DNA from: Primula veris
Taxonomy: Eukaryota; Streptophyta; Magnoliopsida; Ericales; Primulaceae
Length of the DNA: 64,000 nucleotides
Assembly: GCA_963682055.1 (NCBI GenBank)
Contig: OY821747.1
Location: forward strand, 23,062,126-23,126,125
Reading direction: 5' to 3'
The notes beneath the pieces were generated by a model. It did no database searches and had not been told where the DNA came from. It saw nothing but the letters and a program-made list of their open reading frames with translations. A program made the translations under genes and the position numbers. Positions within the stretch are counted from its first letter, which is position 1, and every line of letters starts with the position of its first letter. Of this stretch, positions 25,626 through 35,186 are shown one piece after another.

Positions 25626-26830
25626 CAAGAAAAATGCTTAAAAGGTTATTCATTCATCTAAGGTTTAGCTGCACGAGCCAATAAATTATTACTTCGGTTT
25701 ACATTGTGTAAATTAGATGTTAATCCACTAACAAGTTAAAATGTTTTTTTTTTAAAATAAGTTGGCGTTTAAAAAAACATTTGTGTGTAAATAAATTATT
25801 ACTTTGGTATATATTGTGTTAATCCACAAACTATAAGGTTCTTTTGAGTCCCTATCAAAAAGTGATTGCATCTGTATTCTTCAGTCTTTTTAATTCTACA
25901 GTACTTGATTACATTGATGGACAAAAGTTACTAAATAATGCATGTCTACTATACGTCTATATATACTCATCAAAAGAAACATTATGGAGTAAGTACTACT
26001 CAGAAACATTATTGTACTAATACAGTATATATTCACATTTCACCTAGTGAATAAATTTTCCCATAAACTAAAAGCAAATGGAACATGACTACAGAAATTT
26101 AGTGCTCATGCCTCACTAGTCTCTCCACAATTAATATGTATATGAGTATATGGTTTGGATATATTCTTTACCTAATTAAGAGTAAATTTATTGGGAGGTT
26201 TATTGGAACAACTGAACATAGCTATGTTTTAATTTTGGAAAAAAATATTCACACAATTTTACCACTCACTTGCATACTCGCTTACATATATTGTATACTA
26301 ACTTACATGTATAATAATATATTTTTATTAAAAAATATATTTTTATCCATTCAAATATACATATATAGGGTGTGTGAGTTATATATATATATATATATAT
26401 ATATATTAGTAATACTAAATTTAATTATTTTTCTTATTTTTAATTAATATTTAAATTTAGAATAGATTTAACTAGAGTTCTACTATATTTTTATTTGAGT
26501 TTTTATAGTAGGTTGAATTTTTATTATTTTGAATATTTATATTTTGATTTATCAAATTATAAATTGTATTTTATATATATTTAGAATGATAAATATGAAT
26601 TTTTATTAAGTAATATGTAGGAGTTGTGTGAAACTTGAGTAATAAATTAACAGAAGTAATAATTACCAACAAATTAAGTAAGTACAAAAAGAAAAATGGC
26701 TGGTAATTTCAATTTACCGCGCATCGTAACAAAATTCAAAATATGCACGTCATTAAAAAGTGAAAACCTTTTTCTTGAGTAAGTAAATTTCTCGAATTTT
26801 CTCAAAGCCGCTATTCTTACTTCACCTCTC
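25626..26830. other. Intergenic, very AT-rich
   Basis: No gene. An (AT)n run lies at 26378-26407. A long ORF at 26136-26447 arises from AT-rich composition. Confidence 0.5.
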
Positions 26831-26832
26831 CA

Positions 26833-26872
<40 letters not shown>

Positions 26873-26873
26873 C
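26831..26873. repeat. Compound (CT)n(AT)n microsatellite
   Basis: A CT run continues directly into an AT run that ends at ACTAGC, the putative Helitron terminus. Confidence 0.9.
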
Positions 26874-26905
26874 TAGCGGATCTGTCCACCCAATGGGTAT
26901 GAATT
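26872..26905 (-). mobile_element. Possible Helitron 3' terminus (minus strand)
   Basis: Read on the minus strand, a short GGGT-ATT-ACCC hairpin is followed about 11 bases later by GCTAGT abutting an (AT)n host tract. Plant Helitrons end in a hairpin then CTRR and insert between A and T. The 5' TC end was not located. Confidence 0.28.
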
Positions 26906-27437
26906 CAAAAAAATATATATAACCCGTTAGGATAGAATTTTTTATGAAGTAAGAAACAATTATGGTTGAGAGACAGAGGTGTGATGAATTTGATAATTTA
27001 TGAGAATATAAGTTAATAATTAGATGGCAGTTCCTTTTTTTTTAATTCTCCTGTAAAAAAGGTGTCTAATATTATTTTATAATTTTGTAAATTAACAGGA
27101 GTCTTTTATAAATAATTGTTTAAAGCCTTCATAAACCATTTTTCATATAAAATAATAGTATAGATAAATATAAATACAAATACAAATACATATATATAAT
27201 CATATCTATAAATATCATTCTATTATAATAAGACAACCCAAGTCGTCTGTCCAATTTAGTCACTTTTTTCCAAAAATACTTCTATACCATTATATTAATT
27301 ACAATAATATCATACTCACATAAAAATATAAAAAGTAAAAACTAATAAAACTATATATTTATCCCTCTTTAACAAACATTTTTTTAAAATCTTAAACTAT
27401 ATTTTTTTTTATTATCCACATATTTAATTTTATTATA
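26906..27437. other. Intergenic flank of element A
   Basis: AT-rich, no gene. It contains the left target duplication ACTAT (27438-27442) at its right edge. Confidence 0.5.
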
Positions 27438-27442
27438 ACTAT

Positions 27443-27717
27443 TGTTGACACGTAAAATTTACGGTCGTACACCATGTGTCTTTTAAACAAAATTAAATTG
27501 ATTACTAATCTCCGAATTTAAATAGAAAGGAAGTTATTAGTAATTTAAAAGAAAAGAAATTATAATTTACTATTATATATGTCGACACGTAAAATTTACG
27601 GCCATTAAAAATACGCCACGTGTCTTTTAAACAAAATTAAATTGATTACTAATCTGTAAATTTAAATAAAAAAGAAGTTATTAGTAATTTAAAAGGAAAG
27701 AAATTATAATTTATTAT
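27443..27717. repeat. Tandem duplication of about 137 bp in U3
   Basis: Unit 1 (27443-27578) and unit 2 (27579-27717) both run from a GACACGTAAAATTTACGG start through CTTTTAAACAAAATTAAATT to AAATTATAATTTA. The same pair occurs in the 3' LTR at 35187-35459. Confidence 0.9.
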
Positions 27718-27946
27718 CCCATAAAATTAAGATAGTAAATTAAAATAAAATAAAAGTATTTATTTTGTTAAAACTCATTTATTATGGATCAAACAAAGAG
27801 TTTCTTAAAATTATAGAACTCATTAAAATGTTTCTAAACCACAAATACTAAATTTAAATCAAATGACAAGTGTTGATCATATATGATAATGAGCCCAAAC
27901 TTGAGGAGGTGGCATTGCAATTAAATTAAAAGCCCACCCCAAAAGC

Positions 27947-27955
27947 TATAAATAG
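27947..27955 (+). promoter_or_regulatory. TATA box of the element A 5' LTR
   Basis: TATAAATAG precedes GGGGTGGGGGTG. The 3' LTR has the identical box at 35689-35697. It marks the U3/R boundary region. Confidence 0.7.
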
Positions 27956-28187
27956 AGGGGTGGGGGTGCCATAATTCTCACAATAAAAAATAATCAAAAA
28001 GTCTTGAAGACTAGAGAGAGAGAAACTCCTCCACAGACGTCAGGAAATCAGCTCCGCTCCTCCACGGCCGCCAGGGAATCAGCTCCGCTCCTCCACAAAC
28101 GTCAAGGGATCAACTCCTAGGGAAGCTCTGCACACTCCGGCCTCAACGAACGCCTTCAAAGTCTGCAACAAATTTGCAATAAACTTG

Positions 28188-28680
28188 GCATTCGATCTTC
28201 AAGAACGTCTAAAAGCAGCAAGTAAGACGTTTCTACGGATCAAAATCTTCAAGCTCTTCACCAAATCTGAAGAACTCCTACAACAAATCTGCCTTCGATC
28301 TTCAGGAACGACTACAAGCAATAAGCAAGACGTTTCTGCAAATCAAAGTCTTCAAAGTTCTTCATCAAATCTGAAGAAGTTCTGCAACAAATCTGCCTTC
28401 GATCTTCAGGAACGACTACAAGCAATTAGCAAAGACGTTTCTGCAAATCAAAGTCTTCAAAGTTCTTCAACAAATCTGAAGAACTCCACCCAAGAAATCT
28501 ACAACAAATCGGCATTCGATCTTCAGGAACGACTACAAGCAATTAGCAAAGACGTTTCTGCAAATCAAAGTCTTCAAAGTTCTTCAACAAATCTGAAGAA
28601 CTCTTCCCAAGAAATCTACAATAAACCGGCATTCGATCTTCAGGAACGACTACACAAAGGCAAAAACACGTTTCTCTAGA
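28188..28680. repeat. Tandem repeat, about 103-118 bp unit, five copies, in R/U5 of the 5' LTR
   Basis: Each unit carries TTCGATCTTCAGGAACGACT, CAAATCAAAGTCTTCAAAG and CAAATCTGAAGAA. The same array is present in the 3' LTR at 35930-36420. It lies downstream of the TATA box, so it would form part of the transcribed leader. Confidence 0.9.
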
Positions 28681-28821
28681 TCAAAATCTCCAAGTTCTTC
28701 ACCAAATCTGAAGAGCGTCAAGATCATTAACGAAATCTATAAAACTACAAAGTTCTTCATCAAATCTGAAGAATTCTACTCAAGTTCAGCAAATTCAACA
28801 AAATTCATCAGAGAGTCTACA

Positions 28822-30267
28822 ACTCACGCGGAAGGCATCGAACTTGGGGGCAACTTAAACTCAGCAGAGTACCTACGTATACGACCTCAAAAGGCTCTCA
28901 CTCGTGATGGAAAAGCTGCTGCAAAATTCATATATGAACAACTAGGCAAATGTGAACAAGAGGGCGATGAAAAAGATGGGGTCACTACTTCAGACTCGGA
29001 GTCTCCACTTAACAGCCCGCGATCTTCTGACTCAACTATTATGCCGGCCATGACTACAAATACATTGGCATTGGAAGAACAAGTTTCCATCCTAACAAAA
29101 ACTCTAGAAGGTCTCATGAAGGCATCAACAGAGCGAGACACCCAATTTGCAATGTTAATGAATAAGGTGGAATTCCTGGCACAGACTAGTGAAACCGTTG
29201 TAAATGAAGAGAAACCATTCGAAGTCGAAGGATCTTCAAGCAAAGATAAAGGGAAGAGGAAAAACATAGAGGTTCTTCCTGATGGTTCAATTCCTGTTGA
29301 TCAACTGAAGGATTTCATAGTTGGCACCGTTAAGGGATGCTACGAAGAAGTGACACATTCTTCATTAAGTTATGTTAAGCCTTATAGTAGGAGGATAGAG
29401 CACTTGAAAATGCCTGCGGGATATCAACCCCCAAGATTTCAGCAATTCGATGGTAAAGGAAATCCAAAGCAACATGTAGATCATTTCGTAGAAACGTGCA
29501 ACAATGCTGGAACAGAAGGAGACCTCATCGTAAAGCAATTCGTCCGGACATTGAAGGACAACGTATTTGATTGGTACTGCGACTTAGCACCTGGATCAAT
29601 TGACAGCTGGGAACAACTCGAGGATGAATTTCTCAATCGCTTCTACAGCACTCGCCGGACAGTGAGCATGATCGAACTAACCAACACTCGCCAATGGAAT
29701 GATGAGCCTGTCACCGATTACATCAACAGATGGAGGGGATTGAGCCTCAACTGCAAAGATAGATTGTGTGAGTCATCCGGCATCGAAATGTGTATCCAAG
29801 ACATGCATTGGGGATTGAGATACATTCTTCAAGGAATAAAACCGAAGTCCTTTGGAGAACTAGCAAGCCAAGCTCATGACATAGAGTTCAGCATTTCAAC
29901 TTGCGGAGATCAAGCTTTGCCGATTCAAATGTCACATAAAACAAAAAGTAAACCCGAAAGCACGAGATGGGGCAGGGCTCGTTCAAACACTGACAAAAAG
30001 GAGTCATTCGTTATTTCTGCTAGTCTGCCAAAGTCCTCTTCATCTTCCAAGATTAACACAAGCATAAAGAAAGTTGAAGTTGAAAAGTTTGACAATCAAT
30101 GGAAGGGAAAGAGAAGGCTCACCCTGAAGGAAATGCAAGAGAAGGAATATCCGTTTCCAGATACCGAAGTACCAAGAATGCTAGACAAACTTTTGGCCCT
30201 CAACTTGATTGAACTCCTAGAAATGAAGCATCCGGAAGAGGCTGATAAAGTGAACGACACAAATTAA
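28822..30267 (+). CDS. gag: Element A gag, N-terminus truncated by the 5' deletion
   Basis: The frame is open from the LTR/gag junction (28822) to TAA at 30265-30267. The first ATG downstream of the junction is at 29041, giving 408 residues. Upstream in-frame residues (AEGIELGGN, then EYLRIRPQKALTRDGKA) look like genuine gag, so the native start has been lost. The capsid-like Retrotrans_gag core is at residues about 165-260 of the 408-residue form (KQFVRTLKDNVFDWYCDL, SWEQLEDEFLNRFYSTRRTV, TDYINRWRGLS). Gag forms the virus-like particle. The TAA lies directly before a Cys/His cluster (CKFHRLLSHPTHRC, at 30268-30309) that continues in the same frame into pol. Loss of the start and the stop codon make normal Gag-Pol synthesis doubtful. 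Confidence 0.88.
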   Translation, partial: THAEGIELGGNLNSAEYLRIRPQKALTRDGKAAAKFIYEQLGKCEQEGDEKDGVTTSDSESPLNSPRSSDSTIMPAMTTNTLALEEQVSILTKTLEGLMKASTERDTQFAMLMNKVEFLAQTSETVVNEEKPFEVEGSSSKDKGKRKNIEVLPDGSIPVDQLKDFIVGTVKGCYEEVTHSSLSYVKPYSRRIEHLKMPAGYQPPRFQQFDGKGNPKQHVDHFVETCNNAGTEGDLIVKQFVRTLKDNVFDWYCDLAPGSIDSWEQLEDEFLNRFYSTRRTVSMIELTNTRQWNDEPVTDYINRWRGLSLNCKDRLCESSGIEMCIQDMHWGLRYILQGIKPKSFGELASQAHDIEFSISTCGDQALPIQMSHKTKSKPESTRWGRARSNTDKKESFVISASLPKSSSSSKINTSIKKVEVEKFDNQWKGKRRLTLKEMQEKEYPFPDTEVPRMLDKLLALNLIELLEMKHPEEADKVNDTN

Positions 30268-33200
30268 TGCAAGTTCCATCGTCTACTCAGCCATCCAACT
30301 CATCGATGTTTCGTGCTGAAAGAAAAGATCGTCCAGCTAGCCAGCCAAGGAAAGATTTTGTTGGAAGAAGAAGATGAAGCAAAAGCTCATTATGCAACCT
30401 TCATTAGTGATTCTCCGGTTGAAAGCGTACGCAACCCAACAACAATGCTCATCCAATTTGGCTCCTTCCCACCAACGGAATTCATAGTTGAAGAACATGC
30501 CTCTGTAAATTCAACACAAAATGAAGACTACAAAACTAATGGGGACGTGATTCTAGAAAACCTTCCCGAAGATCAACATCAACAATCTGAACTCAAGTCC
30601 TTGGAAAATAATCAAATCCACTTGCATCAACAAGAGGGGGAAAGATACAAGTTCAGTGAGAATGGTCATTGTTTCTTCGATGTCTGCAATTGTGAGGACT
30701 GCATAGAGTACCAATGGAAGGAATGGTACGACGAAGACGAAGACGAAGAGCCAAATATTAGGAAGAAGAAAAATAAGAAGAAAAATACTCAGCAATTGTT
30801 CAAGGAAAGGTACGAAGCTGGAGACCCGCAAATTGGCCTCCTTGGAGAATCGTTTGGAAAGTTCGATTACTACGTCCAGTATGGCAAAGCACAAGAAGTG
30901 AATCCATTTTCATCTAAAAAGCACCCTAACAACGGATTTGGTGAAGAATCAAATGCAAACGAAGTTGGAAAATCCTCAAGTTTTGACAGTGCCTCTGAAG
31001 TTCCTGATGAAGTGTGCAAAATAGAAGAAATCAGCCAGATTCCGCATACGTCTGAGCCTTGCAAAGATCTTTGTCAAGAATACCAACAAGCTCTTAAAGA
31101 AAGATATGAAGCCAATGATAAACAAGTTGGGAAACTTAAGGAAACTGATGGGGACTACTACGTTCTACGTTACAAAGAGCGAGTGATTGAAGAATCCACA
31201 CCGGAAAGACCAGGCATGGAGGTTCCAATCGCCTACTACTATCGAGGAAATCCTATTTACAAGTTCAAAGATGATGACGGTCATTGCTTCTGGGATGTTT
31301 GTGAATGTGATGGTTGCATAAATGATAGATACTCTGAAGAAGAGGATGAAGATGACTGGTATGCTGCCTCATGTAACGTCGTAACTATCGAAGAGCTCCC
31401 CAAAGAAAATGAGGATGAGTCCACTACACTCTCAGCAACACCCACTCAATCTGAAGAAGTAAATGAAGTAACAAACGTGATGACCATCAACTTCTCTGAC
31501 AAAGACTTGTTACTCGATGCAAAACCCCATAATCGTCCATTGTTCGTTTCTGGCTACTCACGAGAGAAGAAAGTAAAGAGGATCTTACTAGATGGAGGAT
31601 CTGCCGTCAATATTTTACCACTACGGATTGTTAATGATCTTGGGAACACGATTGATGAGCTATCTCCCAGCCGCCTAATGATTCAAGGATTTAACCAAGA
31701 TGGACAAAGAGCGATTGGCACAATACGTCTGGAGCTTGTCATCGGCGACCTTACATCAACTGCTCTGTTTCACGTCCTCAATGCGAAGACTTCATATAAC
31801 ATGCTTCTTGGTCGGCCTTGGATTCACGAGAATAGAGTCGTCCCATCAACTCTTCACCAATGTTTTAAGTATTGCCAAAATGATGTCGTGGAGAAAGTTG
31901 AAGCTGATAACAATCCCTTCAACGGAGTGGAAGCTTACTTCGCCGAGGCCAAGTTCTATGTGGATAAACCAAAGAAGGGAGACGCCCTTGAATCTCTTTC
32001 ACCACCTGTTGTGGAAACGAAAACTAAAGAAGGCCAAGGAGGCAAGAGTACGAAAAGTAAGAGTTTGCTAACAAACAAGAAAGAAACTCCAGTGGTTTGC
32101 TACGCTCCCAAGTCAAGTAACATCGACGATCTGAATTTCAAAGACTTAACAATTCCTTTCACTACGATAGAACGAACAACAATACTCAAAGGTTTTATGC
32201 GACAAACACATGGCCCTGTTAGTGAACATGGAGAGACTTCAAGCACTCAATCTTTTTGCGAAAAAACCTGCAAGATACTTACAAATTGTGGATACTCCAA
32301 GGAAAGTTCGAATCTGCTTGGAAAGCTTGTTCCCGAAGTAACTGGAGAAAAGGTTCACAGTTTAAATCCAACACAAAATATGCTCAAGCAAAAGGTTTTC
32401 ACGGTAAAAGAATCTCGTGTTGGAATTGGCTACAAGATGCATGTTCCAGCTCGTATCATCATAAAAAAGTCAAATAACTGTTATACTACATTCGAGGATA
32501 CTGAATCAATAGGAGAAAATGATGTTCCTGTCATAGATCACCAGGGATTACAAAACTTGCCACCAATGACTCGTCAACAGTCATTTGAAAGGAAATTGGT
32601 TCTTGAACGAATGAGGGCAAATGTGATTTCACGGTATGTATTTAAAAAATTATCAAGTAGGCGACCATCAGTATTTGGACGACTTGGTAGAAGAAGATCT
32701 ATTTTTGACCGGCTAGGCACGACAACGAATACATTAGTTTCTCAAAGGCGTCTCGCAAGAAAGGTCCGAGTAGTCGTTATTGTCCAAGGTACCACACAGA
32801 CGAAAACCTTACAAGTCACAACGTCTTACCACATCACGGGGATCGACGAGGAAGATCATATCGAAGAAGAGGTAGAAGATGCTCCTGAAGAACTCGAAGA
32901 AGGTGTTAGATCTACTGTGGATGAATTGAAAGAAGTCAACCTTGGCACGACGGATGCTCCGCGACCTACATACCTAAGTGCACTTTTAAGTGTAGAAGAC
33001 CAAAAAGATTACGTCAAGCTTCTTAGGGACTACAAAGACGTGTTCACATGGAGTTACGAGGAGATGCCAGGACTCGATCCCAAAATAGCAGTTCATCATC
33101 TCGCAGTAAAACGAGGATCTAGACCAATAAAGCAAGCTCAACGACGATTCCGAGAAGTGTTGGCTCAACAGATTGAAGTGGAAGTCAACAAACTTATCGA

Positions 33201-34167
33201 TGCAGGTTTCATAAGGGAAGTCAAATATCCAACATGGATCTCGAGCATAGTTCCAGTCAAGAAGAAAAATGGACAAATACGAGTTTGCGTAAACTTTCGA
33301 GACCTGAACATCGCATGCCCCAAAGATGAATTTCCATTCCCTAAGTCCTCTGGAGGGCATCTTTGCATACTTGCAGCAACCGATTATTTCTCAAAATGGG
33401 CAGACGCGGTGCCTTTGAAAGCTGTAAAAAAGGAAACGGTGATAAACTTCATCAAATCAAATATCATATTTCGGTATGGGGTTCCACACTACATCATCAA
33501 CGACAACGGAACGCCTTTCTACAATAAGTTGGTGACAAATCTATGTGAGAAATTCGGCTTCAAACAGCATAACTCTTCGATGTATAATGCGCCAGCTAAC
33601 GGACTCGCAGAAGCTTTCAACAAAACGCTTGGAAACTTGCTAAAGAAAGTTGTGGCAAAATCAAGAAGGGACTGGCACGAAAGGATCAAAGAAGCTCTTT
33701 GGGCATATCGAACGACATATCGAACATCAACTCAAGTCACCCCATATTCGTTGGTGTACGGAGTAGAAGCTGTCCTGCCACTGGAAACGCAAATCCCGTC
33801 GCTTAGAATCGCCCTCCAAGAAGGATTGACACTTGAGGATAATGTTCGCCTTCGCCTCGAAGAAATTGAAGCACTCGACGAAAAGAGACTTGAAGCGCAA
33901 CAAAGGTTGGAATGTTACCAAGCACGAATGTCAAGATCATTCAACAAAAAGGTTAAGCAAAGATCGTTCCAAAAGGCAGACTTGGTGTTAGCAGTTAGAA
34001 GGCCTATCATCACAACACGACGCACTGGGAACAAATTTCTCTCCAAGTGGGATGGACCGCATACAATGATAGAAGTTTACACAAATGGCGCCTACAAGTT
34101 GCAAAGCGAAGACGGTTTAAAGATTGACCCCATCAACGGCAGATTTTTGAAGCGTTACTACCCATAA
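30268..34167 (+). CDS. pol: Element A pol: retropepsin and RT start fused in frame to the integrase core
   Basis: The open frame continues from gag after one TAA. The first ATG-like start used here is 30313 (1284 residues). In order: a CKFHxxxxHxxxxC cluster; an acidic region with two copies of a GHCFxDVCxCxxCI module (residues about 118 and 322), each linked to an ERYEAxDxQxGxL segment; retropepsin (LLDGGSAVN, residue about 424, through MLLGRPW); the first RT motifs (KLIDAGFIREVKYPTW, NGQIRVCVNFRDLN); then at residue about 1010 an abrupt switch, DEFPFPKSSGGH, into the integrase core (LAATDYFSKWADAVPL, NDNGTPF, NGLAEAFNK) and C-terminal domain ending FLKRYYP. The RT YxDD box, RNase H, the integrase zinc finger and the first catalytic Asp are absent. 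It cannot encode reverse transcriptase, yet the frame is intact. Confidence 0.9.
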   Translation, partial: CKFHRLLSHPTHRCFVLKEKIVQLASQGKILLEEEDEAKAHYATFISDSPVESVRNPTTMLIQFGSFPPTEFIVEEHASVNSTQNEDYKTNGDVILENLPEDQHQQSELKSLENNQIHLHQQEGERYKFSENGHCFFDVCNCEDCIEYQWKEWYDEDEDEEPNIRKKKNKKKNTQQLFKERYEAGDPQIGLLGESFGKFDYYVQYGKAQEVNPFSSKKHPNNGFGEESNANEVGKSSSFDSASEVPDEVCKIEEISQIPHTSEPCKDLCQEYQQALKERYEANDKQVGKLKETDGDYYVLRYKERVIEESTPERPGMEVPIAYYYRGNPIYKFKDDDGHCFWDVCECDGCINDRYSEEEDEDDWYAASCNVVTIEELPKENEDESTTLSATPTQSEEVNEVTNVMTINFSDKDLLLDAKPHNRPLFVSGYSREKKVKRILLDGGSAVNILPLRIVNDLGNTIDELSPSRLMIQGFNQDGQRAIGTIRLELVIGDLTSTALFHVLNAKTSYNMLLGRPWIHENRVVPSTLHQCFKYCQNDVVEKVEADNNPFNGVEAYFAEAKFYVDKPKKGDALESLSPPVVETKTKEGQGGKSTKSKSLLTNKKETPVVCYAPKSSNIDDLNFKDLTIPFTTIERTTILKGFMRQTHGPVSEHGETSSTQSFCEKTCKILTNCGYSKESSNLLGKLVPEVTGEKVHSLNPTQNMLKQKVFTVKESRVGIGYKMHVPARIIIKKSNNCYTTFEDTESIGENDVPVIDHQGLQNLPPMTRQQSFERKLVLERMRANVISRYVFKKLSSRRPSVFGRLGRRRSIFDRLGTTTNTLVSQRRLARKVRVVVIVQGTTQTKTLQVTTSYHITGIDEEDHIEEEVEDAPEELEEGVRSTVDELKEVNLGTTDAPRPTYLSALLSVEDQKDYVKLLRDYKDVFTWSYEEMPGLDPKIAVHHLAVKRGSRPIKQAQRRFREVLAQQIEVEVNKLIDAGFIREVKYPTWISSIVPVKKKNGQIRVCVNFRDLNIACPKDEFPFPKSSGGHLCILAATDYFSKWADAVPLKAVKKETVINFIKSNIIFRYGVPHYIINDNGTPFYNKLVTNLCEKFGFKQHNSSMYNAPANGLAEAFNKTLGNLLKKVVAKSRRDWHERIKEALWAYRTTYRTSTQVTPYSLVYGVEAVLPLETQIPSLRIALQEGLTLEDNVRLRLEEIEALDEKRLEAQQRLECYQARMSRSFNKKVKQRSFQKADLVLAVRRPIITTRRTGNKFLSKWDGPHTMIEVYTNGAYKLQSEDGLKIDPINGRFLKRYYP

Positions 34168-34697
34168 AGAAGAAGGGAAGACACTCCTTGACGCAAGAGT
34201 ATAAAGTGCATGTTACTCGTCGCTCGAATGAGTATAAATATTGAGGTAACAAAAATGAACTACGTTTGACTTGATCCTTCACGGGTACGTAGGCATCTTG
34301 AGGCTTGCTTCAAGTTCAGTCATACCAACAAACAAAAAATAAAAATCCAAAAAAAATATAAATTATAAAAAAAAATAAAAAAAAATGAACTACGTTTGGC
34401 TTGATCCTTCACGGGTACGTAGGCATCTTGAAATTTATTTCAAGATCAGTCATAGCATAACAAAAAAAAAACATCCCACAAGTTTAAGAAAAGCTCAAAA
34501 ATACGAAAGAGTACATAAAGAAATGACAAAACAAAAGTTAAGTTATGCAAAAGTACACAAACGCGTAAAGAAAGAAATGAGTTCTCATATAAAGCCACTA
34601 CAAAAAAAAATCCACTACGAAAGATTCAATACGAAAAGTACTTACGACAATGCGAAAAAAAACTAAGCGATTAAGCTATTAAATAGCTAAATAAAAA
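34168..34697. other. Element A region between pol and the antisense ORF
   Basis: Non-coding on the plus strand. It contains the direct repeat pair listed separately and A-rich spacers. The ORF at 34385-34666 is a by-product of A-rich sequence. Confidence 0.6.
34251..34455. repeat. Direct repeat pair downstream of pol
   Basis: Copy 1 (34251-34325) and copy 2 (34381-34455), 130 bp apart, share CTTGATCCTTCACGGGTACG then TAGGCATCTTGA and end in CAGTCATA. The phrase 'GGGTACGTAGGCA' is common in the 3' region of plant gypsy elements. Confidence 0.85.
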
Positions 34698-35069
34698 CTA
34701 AGGAAATAAGTTCGAAGTCTTTAACTTCTCAAATTGATGCTCTAACGCACGTGAAAGCTTCTTCCTTTGGTTCATAGCTTCATTACTCTTGGAGCACTGG
34801 TCTTTTAGTTTCGACAATTCTGACTCGAGAAAACAGATGCGACCTTGTGTACTGCCTATCTTGCTTTCTTCTTTCGCCAACGATGCCTCCATTTTCTCTT
34901 TGACAGCTTTCAATTGCTCCATCTTTGTATCAACGTCCGCAATTTTCTTTTGAAAATCATCAATCAAAGCCTTGGAGCTCTCTTCTTTAGCAACAATAAT
35001 AATGCGAATTATAATGTAAATGAAAGTCGTTTTTCCTAGCGTTGGTTTTACCTTATCATATAGGAACAA
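34698..35069 (-). CDS. Element A antisense ORF, coiled-coil protein
   Basis: A 123-residue ORF opposite to gag-pol, ending 118 bases before the 3' LTR. After a hydrophobic, probably non-native start, residues about 27-118 are a dense coiled coil (DDFQKKIADVDTKMEQLKAV, ICFLESELSKLKDQ) ending LKTSNLFP. Plant Ty3/gypsy elements are known to carry extra ORFs here, some antisense, encoding gypsy-type transposon or plant-mobile-domain proteins with C-terminal coiled coils. This ORF looks like the C-terminal half of such a protein, its N-terminal half removed by the interval next to the LTR. Function is unknown. Codon content is more balanced than in the surrounding AT-rich DNA. Confidence 0.55.
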   Translation of the reverse strand: MFLYDKVKPTLGKTTFIYIIIRIIIVAKEESSKALIDDFQKKIADVDTKMEQLKAVKEKMEASLAKEESKIGSTQGRICFLESELSKLKDQCSKSNEAMNQRKKLSRALEHQFEKLKTSNLFP

Positions 35070-35169
35070 AGAGATTCTCTTCTCTCAAAAAAAAAATTCT
35101 GACTCCTTTCAAAAAAAAAATCGAGACTCGTTCATTTTGCAAAAAAAAATAAATTAATGCAACTAAACA

Positions 35170-35186
35170 AGTCTCGAGGGGGCATT
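35170..35186 (+). promoter_or_regulatory. Polypurine tract of element A
   Basis: GTCTCGAGGGGGCATT immediately precedes the TGTTGACA start of the 3' LTR, the expected primer site for plus-strand synthesis. Confidence 0.7.

Larger units (their letters stand above)
27443..28822 (+). repeat. Element A 5' LTR, 3' end deleted
   Basis: It matches the 3' LTR from TGTTGACA to GTCTACAA (28822; counterpart 36562) and then switches abruptly to gag sequence. The final 176 bases present in the 3' LTR are missing. Confidence 0.9.

Noticed and set aside
28185..28679. 164-codon ORF through the 5' LTR leader repeats (AFDLQERLQAISK repeats)
   Set aside because: The repeat units are not consistently multiples of three, and the 3' LTR copy has a stop at 36153-36155. 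It looks like a by-product of the tandem array rather than a protein.
34385..34666. 93-codon Lys-rich ORF between pol and the antisense ORF of element A
   Set aside because: Covers the direct-repeat and A-rich spacer region; the repeat copy and composition explain it.
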